Positions 6,711-15,188 of a DNA stretch of 64,000 nucleotides are shown piece after piece. The notes below the pieces were generated by a model. The model was not told the DNA's origin. It ran no database searches and was given only the letters and a program-made list of their open reading frames with translations. The position numbers and the translations under genes are program-made. The stretch spans positions 1-64,000 of the forward strand of contig JAGAQA010000045.1 of the NCBI GenBank assembly GCA_017622995.1, read 5' to 3'. The DNA comes from Oscillospiraceae bacterium. Its GTDB lineage: Bacteria > Bacillota > Clostridia > Oscillospirales > Oscillospiraceae. Each line of letters starts with the position of its first letter. Within the stretch, counting starts at the first letter, position 1.

Positions 6711-8273
6711 ATGGAGAAACCCATTGTACTGGTAATTATGGACGGCGTGGGCAAGGGCGACGGCGGCAGCGGCGACGCTGTGAAGAACGCCAAGACCCCC
6801 ACGCTGGATCATCTGCTGGAAACCTGCCCCCACACCTGGCTGAAGGCCCACGGCACCGCCGTCGGCCTGCCCACCGACGATGACATGGGCAACAGCGAGG
6901 TGGGCCACAATGCCCTTGGCTGCGGCCAGGTTTATTCCCAGGGCGCGAAGCTGGTCAGCGAGTCCATTGAAAACGGCTCCCTGTATCAGAGCGAAACCTG
7001 GAAAAAGCTGCTGGCCAACGCTCTGTCCGGAAAGGCGCTCCATTTCCTGGGCCTGCTGTCCGACGGCAATGTCCACTCCAATATCTCCCACCTGATCGCC
7101 ATGCTGCGGCAGGCCCATGCGGAAGGCGCCAAAAAGGTGTACTGCCATATCCTGCTGGACGGCCGTGACGTGCCCGCTACCTCCGCTCTGGAGTATGTGG
7201 ACCAGCTGGAGCAGGTTCTGGCGGAGCTGAATACCGAGGGCTGCGACTACGCCATCGCCTCCGGCGGCGGCCGTATGAAGATTACCATGGACCGCTATGA
7301 AGCCAACTGGCCCATGGTGGAAGCCGGCTGGCGCACCCATGTGGAGGGCCAGGGCCGGATGTTCGCTTCCGCCCGGGAGGCAATTGAAACCTACCGTGCC
7401 GAAACCGGCTGTATCGATCAGGACCTGCCCGCCTTTGTAGTCGCCCGCTCCGGCGCTCCCGTGGCCCGGATCGCCAACGGCGACAGCGTGATCCTCTTTA
7501 ACTTCCGGGGGGACCGTGCCCAGGAAATCTCTCTGGCCTTCGACCGGAAGGACTTTGACAAGTTTGACCGGGGGGATTTCACCGGCGTGCTGTTTGCCGG
7601 TATGCTGCAGTACGACGGCGACCTGAAGATTCCCACCAACTATCTGGTTCAGCCTCCCGTGATCACCAACACCCTGACCGAGGTTCTGTGCCGGGCCGGC
7701 ATCCATGAGTATGCCCTGTCTGAGACCCAGAAGTACGGCCATGTGACCTACTTCTGGAACGGCAACCGCTCCGGCAAGGTGGACGAGAATCTGGAAGTTT
7801 ACGAGGAAGTGCCCTCCGATGTGATTCCCTTCGAGCAGGCCCCTGCCATGAAGTCCCGGGAGATCACCGAGAAAATGGTGGAGAATATGGCGTCCGGGAA
7901 GTTCCAGTTCCTGCGCTGCAACTACCCCAACGGCGATATGGTGGGCCACACCGGCGTATATGACGCGGTGGTTTACGCCATGGAGTGCGTGGACAAGGGT
8001 CTGAAGGCCATTCTGGAGGCTGCCGACAAGTACGGCTACACCGTGCTTATCACCGCTGACCATGGCAATGCCGACCAGATGACCGAGACTAAGAAGGGCA
8101 AGACTTCCGTCCGTACCGCCCACTCCCTGAACCCTGTTCCCTTCATCATCTACGACCGGGATCACACCTGGACCATCAAGGACGGCTCCTACGGCCTTGC
8201 CAATGTGGCCCCCACCGTGGTGAAGATGATGGGCCTGACCGCGCCTTCCTGCTGGGAAGACAGCATGGTCTGA
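6711..8273 (+). CDS. gpmI: 2,3-bisphosphoglycerate-independent phosphoglycerate mutase
   Basis: This is a 520-residue glycolytic enzyme interconverting 3- and 2-phosphoglycerate with two Mn2+ ions. The N-terminal metal motif MDGVG and the catalytic serine in GNSEVGHNALG (Ser62 in this numbering) are present, followed by LLDGRDVP, FNFRGDRAQE, NGDMVGHTG and the metal-binding ADHGNADQM near the C-terminus. The ATG at 6711 is chosen because GGAGG precedes it; an in-frame upstream ATG at 6669 would lie almost on the promoter. Monocistronic, with its own promoter. Confidence 0.95.
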   Translation: MEKPIVLVIMDGVGKGDGGSGDAVKNAKTPTLDHLLETCPHTWLKAHGTAVGLPTDDDMGNSEVGHNALGCGQVYSQGAKLVSESIENGSLYQSETWKKLLANALSGKALHFLGLLSDGNVHSNISHLIAMLRQAHAEGAKKVYCHILLDGRDVPATSALEYVDQLEQVLAELNTEGCDYAIASGGGRMKITMDRYEANWPMVEAGWRTHVEGQGRMFASAREAIETYRAETGCIDQDLPAFVVARSGAPVARIANGDSVILFNFRGDRAQEISLAFDRKDFDKFDRGDFTGVLFAGMLQYDGDLKIPTNYLVQPPVITNTLTEVLCRAGIHEYALSETQKYGHVTYFWNGNRSGKVDENLEVYEEVPSDVIPFEQAPAMKSREITEKMVENMASGKFQFLRCNYPNGDMVGHTGVYDAVVYAMECVDKGLKAILEAADKYGYTVLITADHGNADQMTETKKGKTSVRTAHSLNPVPFIIYDRDHTWTIKDGSYGLANVAPTVVKMMGLTAPSCWEDSMV

Positions 8274-8275
8274 TT

Positions 8276-8301
8276 CCGGCAGCCGGAAGAATCCGGCTGC
8301 G
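8276..8301 (+). terminator. Hairpin after gpmI, weak terminator
   Basis: An 11-bp GC-rich stem directly follows the gpmI stop, but only ATTGTTT comes after it. It may reduce rather than stop read-through into the Asp23 gene. Confidence 0.4.
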
Positions 8302-8334
8302 GATTGTTTCCAACTTCAATAAGGAGGACTTTCT

Positions 8335-8688
8335 ATGATCCGTCATGAGAACGAAAACGGAAGTGTGAATGTCAGCACCGGCGTGTATACCGGTATTGTG
8401 GGCACCGCCGCTTCCAATTGCTTTGGCGTCAAGGGTATGGCCGCCCGCAGCGTGAAGGATGGCGTTTACCGCCTTCTGCGCAAGGAGTCCGTGGACAAGG
8501 GCGTCCGGGTCACCTTTAACGAGGATGACTCCATTTCCATTGATCTGCACATCATTGTGGATAACGGCGTGAATCTGTCCGCTGTTGGCAGCTCGATTAT
8601 TTCCGAGGTCCGCTATGTTGTTACCAAGTGCACCGGCACCCAGGTTCGTGCCGTGAATGTCTATATCGATTCTATGATGATCGATTAA
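8335..8688 (+). CDS. Asp23/Gls24 family envelope stress protein (YloU-like)
   Basis: This is a 117-residue cytoplasmic protein with the Asp23/Gls24 pattern: NVSTGVYTGIVGTAA at the N-terminus, a central FNEDDSISIDLHIIVDNG strand pair and a C-terminal amphipathic segment. AAGGAGG precedes the ATG. It is 19 bases upstream of the DAK2-domain gene, reproducing the yloU-yloV pair of Bacillus, so the two are probably co-transcribed. The family is linked to cell-envelope and alkaline stress; the molecular role is not settled. Confidence 0.88.
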   Translation: MIRHENENGSVNVSTGVYTGIVGTAASNCFGVKGMAARSVKDGVYRLLRKESVDKGVRVTFNEDDSISIDLHIIVDNGVNLSAVGSSIISEVRYVVTKCTGTQVRAVNVYIDSMMID

Positions 8689-8707
8689 ATTTCGGAGGTG
8701 TAAACAA

Positions 8708-10339
8708 TTGAGGCAGACCATCAACGGGGCAGAGCTGAGAAGAATGATCATCAGTGCCGCCGCCTCTGTCGAGATCCACAAGCAGGATCTCAATGAACTG
8801 AACGTATTCCCGGTTCCCGACGGCGATACCGGCACCAATATGTCCATGACCATCAACGCCGCGTCCGCCGACCTGCGCAAGGCAGAGGATCCGGAGCTCT
8901 ACGCCGCGTCCAAGATTGCCGCTTCCGCCATGCTGCGGGGCGCCCGGGGCAACTCCGGCGTGATTCTGTCCCTGCTGTTCCGGGGCCTGTCCCGGAAGCT
9001 GAAGGGAGCGGAGGTATGCGATGGCGTACTGTGGGCACAGGCCCTTCAGGAGGGCGTGGATGCCGCCTATAAGGCGGTTATGAAGCCCGCCGAGGGCACC
9101 ATCCTGACGGTTTCCCGGCTGGCCGCGGCCAAGGCCATGGAGGCCGCCCAGGAGAACAACCATATCGAGTTTGTCCAGGAGGCCGCCATTGCAGAGGCCA
9201 AGGTCGCACTGGCCGATACCGTCAACCAGAACCCGGTGCTGAAAAAGGCCGGCGTTGTGGATGCCGGCGGCAAGGGGTGGCTGCTGGTGCTGGAGGCCAT
9301 GCTTCTGGCCATGCGGGGAGAGGACATCACCGCCCCCGAAGCCTCCGCCGAGACGGCTGTAAAGGAGCAGGCGGACTTCTCCGATTTCAATACCGAGGAC
9401 ATCACCTTCTCCTACTGCACCGAGTTTATCATCTCCCGGGAGAACGACAAGGATCCGGAGCAGCTCCGGGCCTTCCTCAATGAGCTGGGCGACAGCCTGG
9501 TGCTGGTGGATGACGAGGAGATCATCAAGGTCCATGTTCACACCAACGATCCCGGTGCGGCCCTTCACGAGGCGGTGAACTACGGCTCCTTCGTCACCGT
9601 AAAGGTGGAGAATATGCGGCTGCAGCACACCGAAAAGGTGATGAACGAAAAGGAGCTGGCGCCCAAAATCGCGGAGCCTGAAAAGCCCATGGGCGTGGTT
9701 TCCGTCTGCGCCGGCGCGGGCCTTGCGGATGTATTTCTGAATCTTGGGGTGGATCAGATCATTTCCGGCGGCCAGACCATGAACCCCAGCACCCAGGATA
9801 TTCTGGAGGCGGTCAACAAGGTTCCCGCGGAGACGGTCTTTGTTCTGCCCAACAACAAAAACATCATCATGGCTGCCCAGCAGGTGGATGCGCTGACCCC
9901 CAAGAATGTGGTGGTGATTGCCAGCAAGACCGTGCCCCAGGGTGTTACCGCCATGCTGAACTTCAACCCGGAGGGCTCCGTGGAAGAGAATACCCAGGCA
10001 ATGACCGATGTGCTGGGCTCTGTTGAGACCATGCAGATTACCTATGCTGCCCGGAATTCCGACTTTGACGGTTATGACATCCACGAAGGAGACTACCTGG
10101 CCATGGTGGGCAGCGGTCTCTTCGGCACCAGCAAGGACATTACGGTGCTGCTGAAGGGCCTGGCGGAAAAGGTCCGGGACGAGGGCCGGGAGTTCATTAC
10201 CATCTACTACGGCGCGGATACCAAGGAAAAGCATGCCCAGAAGGCTGCCGACCTGTTCGCGGACATCTGCCCGGGGGCGGATGTGAACCTGATTAGCGGC
10301 GGTCAGCCTGTATACTACTACATGATCTCCGCGGAATAA
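8708..10339 (+). CDS. fakA: DAK2/DegV-type fatty acid kinase FakA-like protein
   Basis: This is a 543-residue homologue of FakA/YloV. The N-terminal DAK2 (DhaL-like) domain carries the nucleotide/Mg motif PVPDGDTGTNMS (~residues 37-48) and GARGNSGVILS. The C-terminal half (~290-543) has the EDD fold, with VSVCAGAGL and SGGQTMNPST. FakA phosphorylates exogenous fatty acids presented by a DegV/FakB protein, which is not in this window. The start is TTG with GGAGGTG at ideal spacing; no ATG is better placed. It is in an operon with the Asp23-family gene and ends at a strong terminator. Confidence 0.87.
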   Translation: MRQTINGAELRRMIISAAASVEIHKQDLNELNVFPVPDGDTGTNMSMTINAASADLRKAEDPELYAASKIAASAMLRGARGNSGVILSLLFRGLSRKLKGAEVCDGVLWAQALQEGVDAAYKAVMKPAEGTILTVSRLAAAKAMEAAQENNHIEFVQEAAIAEAKVALADTVNQNPVLKKAGVVDAGGKGWLLVLEAMLLAMRGEDITAPEASAETAVKEQADFSDFNTEDITFSYCTEFIISRENDKDPEQLRAFLNELGDSLVLVDDEEIIKVHVHTNDPGAALHEAVNYGSFVTVKVENMRLQHTEKVMNEKELAPKIAEPEKPMGVVSVCAGAGLADVFLNLGVDQIISGGQTMNPSTQDILEAVNKVPAETVFVLPNNKNIIMAAQQVDALTPKNVVVIASKTVPQGVTAMLNFNPEGSVEENTQAMTDVLGSVETMQITYAARNSDFDGYDIHEGDYLAMVGSGLFGTSKDITVLLKGLAEKVRDEGREFITIYYGADTKEKHAQKAADLFADICPGADVNLISGGQPVYYYMISAE

Positions 10340-10349
10340 GCCGATCATT

Positions 10350-10377
10350 CCCCTTCCCGCAACGGGAAGGGGTTTTT
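10350..10377 (+). terminator. Terminator after fakA
   Basis: A perfect 10-bp stem (10350-10359 with 10363-10372) with a 3-base loop is followed by TTTTT. Confidence 0.9.
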
Positions 10378-10393
10378 GGAAAAGGGGAATCCT

Positions 10394-11230
10394 ATGAAAG
10401 ACATCCCGGAGGGCGGCCTGATCGGGAAAACCGTGAAGCTGGCCCGAACAGTCGCGCAGCTGAATATTCCCTTCCGGGCAGCCTATGGGGCATACTTTCT
10501 GATTCTGTCCGTGTTTCCGGCGCTGCTGCTGATCCTCAGCTGCCTGCGCTATACCGGCCTTACGGTCCAGGACCTGACAGAGGTTATGATGTATGTGCTT
10601 CCGGCGGCGCTGGTGGATACGGCGGAGGAGCTGATTTTCAATACCTACCGCAACGCCACCTCGGCAGTGGCCGGTGTATCGGTGCTGACGCTGCTCTGGT
10701 CCTCCAGCAAGGGTGTTTACGGGCTGCTCACGGGGCTCAACGCTGTGTACGAAGTGCGGGAAAACCGGGGCTATGTGTACACCCGGGCCATCAGTGTGCT
10801 GTACGCCCTGCTGTTTCTGGCGATTCTGATTCTCACACTGGTGCTGCACGTGTTCGGCAATGCCATTGTGGATGCCATCTACGGGATCCAGAATCCGGTG
10901 ATCATGTTCCTGGTGGATCTCATTGACCTCCACGGGATTGTGCTGCTGGGTCTGGAGACCCTGCTGTTTACGGCGGTTTATATGGTGCTGCCCAACAAGC
11001 GCAACGGCTTCTGGGACAGCCTGCCCGGCGCCCTGTTTTCGGCAGTGGGCTGGGCGGCCTTCTCCTCTGTCTATTCCGTGTATGTAACCCATTTTTCCAG
11101 AATCTCCAATATCTATGGATCGGTGTACGCGGTTGCCATCAGTATGCTGTGGCTGTACTGCTGCATCTGCATTCTGCTCTATGGCGCCACGCTGAACCGG
11201 TTTGTGGCCCAGTGGAGAAAGAAAGGGTAA
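10394..11230 (+). CDS. YihY/BrkB-family integral membrane protein
   Basis: This encodes 278 residues with about six membrane helices and the family signatures FRAAYGAYFLILSVFPALL near the N-terminus and LPNKRNGFWDSLPGALFSAVGW toward the C-terminus. YihY/BrkB proteins are inner-membrane proteins of uncertain transport function, once mistaken for RNase BN. The ATG at 10394 is preferred over the in-frame TTG at 10376, which lies in the terminator T run; AAGGGG supports it. No partner is obvious. The DUF5685 gene follows 67 bases later. Confidence 0.85.
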   Translation: MKDIPEGGLIGKTVKLARTVAQLNIPFRAAYGAYFLILSVFPALLLILSCLRYTGLTVQDLTEVMMYVLPAALVDTAEELIFNTYRNATSAVAGVSVLTLLWSSSKGVYGLLTGLNAVYEVRENRGYVYTRAISVLYALLFLAILILTLVLHVFGNAIVDAIYGIQNPVIMFLVDLIDLHGIVLLGLETLLFTAVYMVLPNKRNGFWDSLPGALFSAVGWAAFSSVYSVYVTHFSRISNIYGSVYAVAISMLWLYCCICILLYGATLNRFVAQWRKKG

Positions 11231-11297
11231 AAAACGCGTTTCCGGTCACAACGCGTTCACATCTGACCATTATGCTGAAGCGAAAGGGGGCGGGAAT

Positions 11298-12119
11298 GTG
11301 TTTGGCTATATTACGGCAAATCCGGAAGAACTGAGCGAGGCCCAGCGTTCCCGCTACGCCGGGGTCTACTGCGGCATCTGCCGGGAAATCGGCACCCGGA
11401 GCTCCCAGCTTTCCCGACTGGGCCTGCGTTACGATATGGCCTTTCTGGCGCTGCTGCTCATGAGCCTGTATGAGCCCCGGGAGGAGCAGACGGCCTTTCG
11501 CTGCCCCGTGCATCCCATGAAAAAAAGAAGCCGTGTGGGCTGTGACATCATTTCCTACACGGCAGATATGAACGTGGCGCTGGCCTACTGCAAGAGCCTG
11601 GACGATTGGCAGGATGAAAAAAAGCGGACTGCCAGGTGGCTTTCTTCCTGTTTGGAGCCCCATTACTTCAGAATCTGTGAAGCCTATCCCAGACAGTGCG
11701 GCGTGATCCGGGAGAGCCTTGCCCAGCTGGCCGCGCTGGAAGGGGAACACTGTCCGTCGCCGGACCGGCCTGCGGCGGTGTTCGGAAAGCTGATGGCAGA
11801 GCTCTTTGTATGGAAGCAGGACCTGTGGGAAGCGGACCTGCGGGGGATGGGGGACGCCCTGGGCAGATTCATCTATTTTGTTGACGCGGTGCTGGACAGG
11901 CAGGAGGACCGGAAAACGGGGAATTACAATCCCTTCCTTCTTCAGCCCTGGCAGCCCCGGGAGCTGGAGAAAATCCTTCTGCTCACCATGGGCAGAGCCA
12001 CGGCTTACTATGAAAAACTGCCCCTTGTCCAGGACAAGGGACTTCTGGATCAAATTCTCTACAGCGGCGTTTGGGTCCGCTACCGGGAGAAAAACCGAAA
12101 GGAGGGGGAAGCCCAATGA
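11298..12119 (+). CDS. DUF5685 family protein
   Basis: This is a 273-residue soluble protein with the N-terminal FGY...Y-GVYCGICREIG pattern that I associate with DUF5685. A second conserved-looking Cys region (FRCPVHPMKKR...GCDIISYTAD) and a DD motif follow. The GTG start at 11298 has a purine-rich AAAGGGGGCGGGA tract upstream and matches the family N-terminus; upstream in-frame ATGs overlap the preceding gene. Its stop overlaps the next start by four bases, so it is translationally coupled to the J-domain gene. The function is unknown; the clustered Cys residues could bind metal. Confidence 0.8.
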   Translation: MFGYITANPEELSEAQRSRYAGVYCGICREIGTRSSQLSRLGLRYDMAFLALLLMSLYEPREEQTAFRCPVHPMKKRSRVGCDIISYTADMNVALAYCKSLDDWQDEKKRTARWLSSCLEPHYFRICEAYPRQCGVIRESLAQLAALEGEHCPSPDRPAAVFGKLMAELFVWKQDLWEADLRGMGDALGRFIYFVDAVLDRQEDRKTGNYNPFLLQPWQPRELEKILLLTMGRATAYYEKLPLVQDKGLLDQILYSGVWVRYREKNRKEGEAQ

Positions 12120-12775
12120 TCGATGATCCCTACAGCGTGCTGGGACTCAGCCGGGATGCCACCGATGAGGAAGTGAAGCAGGCCTATCGCCGTCTGGCGA
12201 AAAAATATCATCCGGATCTCAATCCCGGGGACCAGGAAGCCGCCCGGAAAATGCAGCAGGTAAACGAGGCCTATGATCAGATCAAGAATCCGGAGAAATA
12301 CGCCCGGCAGGCTGCCCCCGGCAGTCAGGGCGGCGGCTACAATCCCTACGGCGCTTGGGGCTACGGCGGGAGCTATGGCGGCACAGGCTACAGCCGGAGC
12401 CAGGAGCCCAAGGATGCCTACCAGCAGTCCGCCTATCAGTATATCCGCTTCGGAAGATACCAGGAGGCCCTCAACACGCTGGAAAACTGTCAGGAACGCA
12501 ACGCCCGGTGGTATTATCTCAGCGCGCTGGCCAACAACGGTCTGGGCAATCAGGTGACGGCCTTGGAGCACATCCGCCGGGCCGTCAGCATGGAGCCGGA
12601 CAATCAGGAATACCTGTGGACACTGAATCAGATGGAGCATGGGGATGCCTCCTACCGGCAAAGGGCCGGCGGCTACAGAGGCTTTGAGTTCGGCGGCGAC
12701 ATCTGCTCCCGGCTGTGCCTGTGCGGCATCGTCAATATGATGTGCCCCGGCGCGGGATGGTTCTGCTGTATATAA
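12116..12775 (+). CDS. J-domain protein with TPR-like region and Cys-rich tail
   Basis: This encodes 219 residues. The J-domain (residues 1-~62) has helix II QAYRRLAKKYHPDLN with the HPD tripeptide at 32-34, which stimulates DnaK ATPase. A Gly/Tyr-rich linker (~70-105) leads to a TPR-like helical repeat (~112-185) and then a short tail with six cysteines (CSRLCLCG...CPG...CC). It is not canonical DnaJ: it lacks the zinc-finger and substrate domains. The ATGA overlap with the DUF5685 gene suggests the two work together. The tail could be a metal site or a membrane-lipidation site; neither is shown. Confidence 0.85.
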   Translation: MIDDPYSVLGLSRDATDEEVKQAYRRLAKKYHPDLNPGDQEAARKMQQVNEAYDQIKNPEKYARQAAPGSQGGGYNPYGAWGYGGSYGGTGYSRSQEPKDAYQQSAYQYIRFGRYQEALNTLENCQERNARWYYLSALANNGLGNQVTALEHIRRAVSMEPDNQEYLWTLNQMEHGDASYRQRAGGYRGFEFGGDICSRLCLCGIVNMMCPGAGWFCCI

Positions 12776-12794
12776 GCACAGGGAGAGCTACGAA

Positions 12795-12820
12795 GGGCAC
12801 CTTTGTGAATTGTCAACTGA
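12795..12820. repeat. Dispersed TGTCAATT-type repeat, partial copy
   Basis: The stretch GGGCACCTTTGTGAATTGTC matches the end module of the intergenic repeat family in inverted orientation, without the long palindromic core. Confidence 0.45.
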
Positions 12821-12840
12821 GCCAATTCCTGCTTTATCCG

Positions 12841-12884
12841 AAAAACCCGCCTGACGGTTTGGCCAAACCGTCAGGCGGGTTTTT
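12841..12884. terminator. Bidirectional terminator, 44-bp perfect palindrome
   Basis: Arms 12841-12862 and 12863-12884 are fully complementary and begin and end with A5/T5. It separates the rightward J-domain gene from the leftward rqcP gene and overlaps the first base of the rqcP stop. Confidence 0.92.
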
Positions 12885-13123
12885 CAGATTTCCTTGTACA
12901 TGGCGCTGGCGTCGTCTTTTTTTACGGCTTCCGCCACCTGCAGCACCTCTACCGCAAGGGTCCGGGCGCCCAGGGCGATTTCCAAACGGTCACCCACCTT
13001 TACATCGTAGCTGGCCTTTACCACCCGGCCATTGACGCTGATGCGGCCATTGTCGCAGGCTTCATTGGCAACGGTGCGGCGCTTGATAAGCCGGGAAACC
13101 TTCAGGTATTTGTCAAGACGCAT
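12884..13123 (-). CDS. rqcP: S4-domain RNA-binding protein RqcP (YabO/Hsp15-like)
   Basis: This is a 79-residue protein that is almost entirely an S4 domain: MRLDKYLKVSRLIKRRTVANE, then GRISVNGRVVKASYDVKVGD. The closest family I recall is Bacillus YabO/RqcP, which works with RqcH in ribosome-associated quality control by stabilising the peptidyl-tRNA during alanine tailing of stalled chains. It follows hup by three bases, as in the yabM-N-O cluster of Firmicutes, so the two are co-transcribed. Confidence 0.85.
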   Translation of the reverse strand: MRLDKYLKVSRLIKRRTVANEACDNGRISVNGRVVKASYDVKVGDRLEIALGARTLAVEVLQVAEAVKKDDASAMYKEI

Positions 13124-13126
13124 GCT

Positions 13127-13402
13127 TTACTTCCTCACGGTGTCCTTCAGCACCTTGCTGGGCTTAAAGGAGGGAACCTTGGTCTCGTCAATCTGCATGG
13201 GCAGCTTGGTGTGGGGATCCCGGCCGATGCGGGCCTTGCGCAGCTTGGTCTCAAAGATGCCGAAGCCGCTGAACTGCACCTTTTCCCCCTGAACTAGAGC
13301 GGCGGTAATGGTATCCAGGGCAGCATTGACAAAACGTTCGGTGTCCTTGCGGGAAAGACCGGTTTTCTCGGAAACCGCGGCGATAAACTCGGGTTTATTC
13401 AT
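13127..13402 (-). CDS. hup: HU-family DNA-binding protein
   Basis: This is a 91-residue HU/IHF-fold protein: MNKPEFIAAVSEKTGLSRKD, ALVQGEKVQFSGFGIFE, then the DNA-grasping arm GRDPHTKLPMQI and the terminal FKPSKVLKDTV helix. It bends and compacts DNA as a dimer. The ATG at 13402 is chosen because GAGAGGAA lies at proper distance; the ATG three codons upstream is too close to it. A leftward promoter lies upstream and rqcP follows directly. Confidence 0.94.
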   Translation of the reverse strand: MNKPEFIAAVSEKTGLSRKDTERFVNAALDTITAALVQGEKVQFSGFGIFETKLRKARIGRDPHTKLPMQIDETKVPSFKPSKVLKDTVRK

Positions 13403-13442
13403 AAAAAGCATTTCCTCTCTTTGCTGGTGTTGTCTGTTATTA

Positions 13443-13471
13443 AGATTAACATAATACCCAGGAAAATGCAA
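13443..13471 (-). promoter_or_regulatory. Promoter of hup-rqcP
   Basis: Read leftward, TTGCAT (13466-13471) and TAATCT (13443-13448) are 17 bases apart. Confidence 0.5.
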
Positions 13472-13551
13472 GAGTCGGAACGAAAAAAAGAGGAAAAATT
13501 TTTTTGCCCATTCGACCTGGGGAAGCAGCCCGGCTGCTTGGATGCGCTTCA

Positions 13552-13578
13552 CAAAAAACCCGCCGCAGAGGCGGCGGG
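13552..13578 (-). terminator. Terminator of the flippase operon
   Basis: Read leftward, an 8-bp GC-only stem with a 4-base loop is followed by TTTTTTGTG, nine bases after the flippase stop. Confidence 0.9.
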
Positions 13579-13586
13579 GAATGGGA

Positions 13587-15188
13587 TTACAGTCTCAGAA
13601 GCCTGGCGAGCTTTTCACCCTTGGGCAGCAGCAGGCAGTCCTCCTTTTGTATGACCTTCAGGAACACAACCGCGGCTGCATAGACAATGCCGCCCAGGGC
13701 AACCGGCACCGCGCACAGAAGCAGTCTGCTGGTGATGCCAAGCTGGACCAGGAAGTACCAGCTGCCGAAGGCAAAGGCGCCCATGAGAAGGCCCGCCAGC
13801 AGGGGCCGGAGCACGTTTTTCAGAATGGCCGGGGCTTCTTCCAGCAGGGACCGGAGGGAGAAAAGATTGAGAATTGAGATGATCACATAGCAGGTCAGAT
13901 TGCTGATGGGAGCGCCCACCACGCCGATGGCAGGAATGCCGGAGAGCACATACACCGCGAGCAGCCGAACCACACCGGCGGAAACCATGTTCACAACGGG
14001 ACGGGTTACATGGCCGTGGGCCTGCATAATGGCGGTGGTTACCAGCACGATGGCGTTGAAGAAGACGCAGATGCCCAGAATGGTCATCAGCTTGGCGGCC
14101 AAATCCAGCCGTTCCCCGGTGTAGCCTCCCAACAGGGCGGTAATGGGCCGGGCCAGCACCGCCAGACCGATGGCGCAGGGAATGGCCAGGAGTCCGGTGA
14201 GCCGGGCGGCGGCCTCCTCCGTGCCCCGGGCGCCCAGCTTGTTTCCTACGGTGATCTGGGCGGTGATGGCAGGAATGATGCTGACGGTAATGGGGGTAAT
14301 GAAGGCGCAGGGCATGTTGAAGATGGTCTGGGTCATCACATGGATGCCCCGCATGGTGTCGGCAGCCTTCTGGGTCACGCCGGAGGCCAGCAGCTGGCCC
14401 ATATAGATCTTGCTGGCCAGAGCGGTGATGATTTGCAGGCAGGCGGAGCCCAGGGTGATGGGAATGGCGATGATCAGCAGCCCCCGGGCGGTGGCCTTGA
14501 AGCTCCAGGGCTTGTCCTCCGACTGGGGAAGCTCCTTATAGTGCTTGTGGAAGCAGCCGAAGAGGTATACGGAGCTGATGAGGCAGCTGGTGGTAACGCC
14601 CAGAATGGCCCCGCCTGCGGCCAGGGGGATGGACCCGGTGGTTTTCAGCAGAAGCAGGGCGGCGGACATACCCACCACCAGCCGGATGACCGCCTCGATG
14701 ACCTGGGAGACGGAGGTGGGGAGCATATTGCCCTGGCCCTGGAAGAAGCCCCGAAAGGTAGACATAATGCAGATGAGCAGCACGCAGGGGCCCAGGAAAC
14801 CGATGGCCGCCCAGGCATCGGGCTGGTTCTGGAACCGGGCCAGCTGGCGGCAGAACAGGGTCATGAGGAGGCTCCCCACAATGCCCAGGGTCAGGAAGAT
14901 GCCCCGGGCGGTGGCGTAAATCCTGCGGACCTGATTGTAGTTTTCCAGAGAATTGGACTGGGAGATCATCCGGCTCATGGCCACGGGAAGACCGGCGGTG
15001 GAGATCATCAGCAGCACATTGTAGATTTCGTAGGCGGTATTAAAGTAGCCGAAGCCCTGTTCGCCAATGATGGCGTTCAGGGGAATCTTGTAGACGGCGC
15101 CGATGATTTTGACAATGGCGGTTGCCATGGCCAGCAGCGCGGTGCCCTGGAGGAAATTCTGATTGCTTTGCTTGCGCTTATCCGACAT
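13587..15188 (-). CDS. SpoVB/MurJ-type polysaccharide flippase (MATE-fold)
   Basis: This encodes 533 residues with about 14 membrane helices. It begins with a short basic stretch and then FLQGTALLAMATAIVKIIGAVYKIPLN, the usual opening of the SpoVB/YabM group of lipid-linked oligosaccharide flippases. ARG-IFL, FRGFFQGQGNMLPTS and the paired-helix repeat are recognisable. A role in exporting cell-wall or spore-cortex precursors is inferred from family. The ATG at 15188 has AGGAGG upstream and overlaps the amidohydrolase stop by 11 bases. Position beside hup-rqcP resembles yabM-yabO in Bacillus. Confidence 0.85.
   Translation of the reverse strand: MSDKRKQSNQNFLQGTALLAMATAIVKIIGAVYKIPLNAIIGEQGFGYFNTAYEIYNVLLMISTAGLPVAMSRMISQSNSLENYNQVRRIYATARGIFLTLGIVGSLLMTLFCRQLARFQNQPDAWAAIGFLGPCVLLICIMSTFRGFFQGQGNMLPTSVSQVIEAVIRLVVGMSAALLLLKTTGSIPLAAGGAILGVTTSCLISSVYLFGCFHKHYKELPQSEDKPWSFKATARGLLIIAIPITLGSACLQIITALASKIYMGQLLASGVTQKAADTMRGIHVMTQTIFNMPCAFITPITVSIIPAITAQITVGNKLGARGTEEAAARLTGLLAIPCAIGLAVLARPITALLGGYTGERLDLAAKLMTILGICVFFNAIVLVTTAIMQAHGHVTRPVVNMVSAGVVRLLAVYVLSGIPAIGVVGAPISNLTCYVIISILNLFSLRSLLEEAPAILKNVLRPLLAGLLMGAFAFGSWYFLVQLGITSRLLLCAVPVALGGIVYAAAVVFLKVIQKEDCLLLPKGEKLARLLRL

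Noticed and set aside
8276..8301. Riboswitch or strong terminator between gpmI and the Asp23 gene
   Set aside because: It is only a simple GC-rich hairpin without a T run; no ligand-binding architecture is seen. Listed as a weak terminator.
3383..11092. Very long - strand open frames opposite recG, gpmI and fakA (up to ~800 codons)
   Set aside because: They are antisense shadows of GC-rich, third-position-biased genes. They have odd His/Gln/Gly-rich translations and no ribosome sites, and the + strand genes carry full enzyme motifs.
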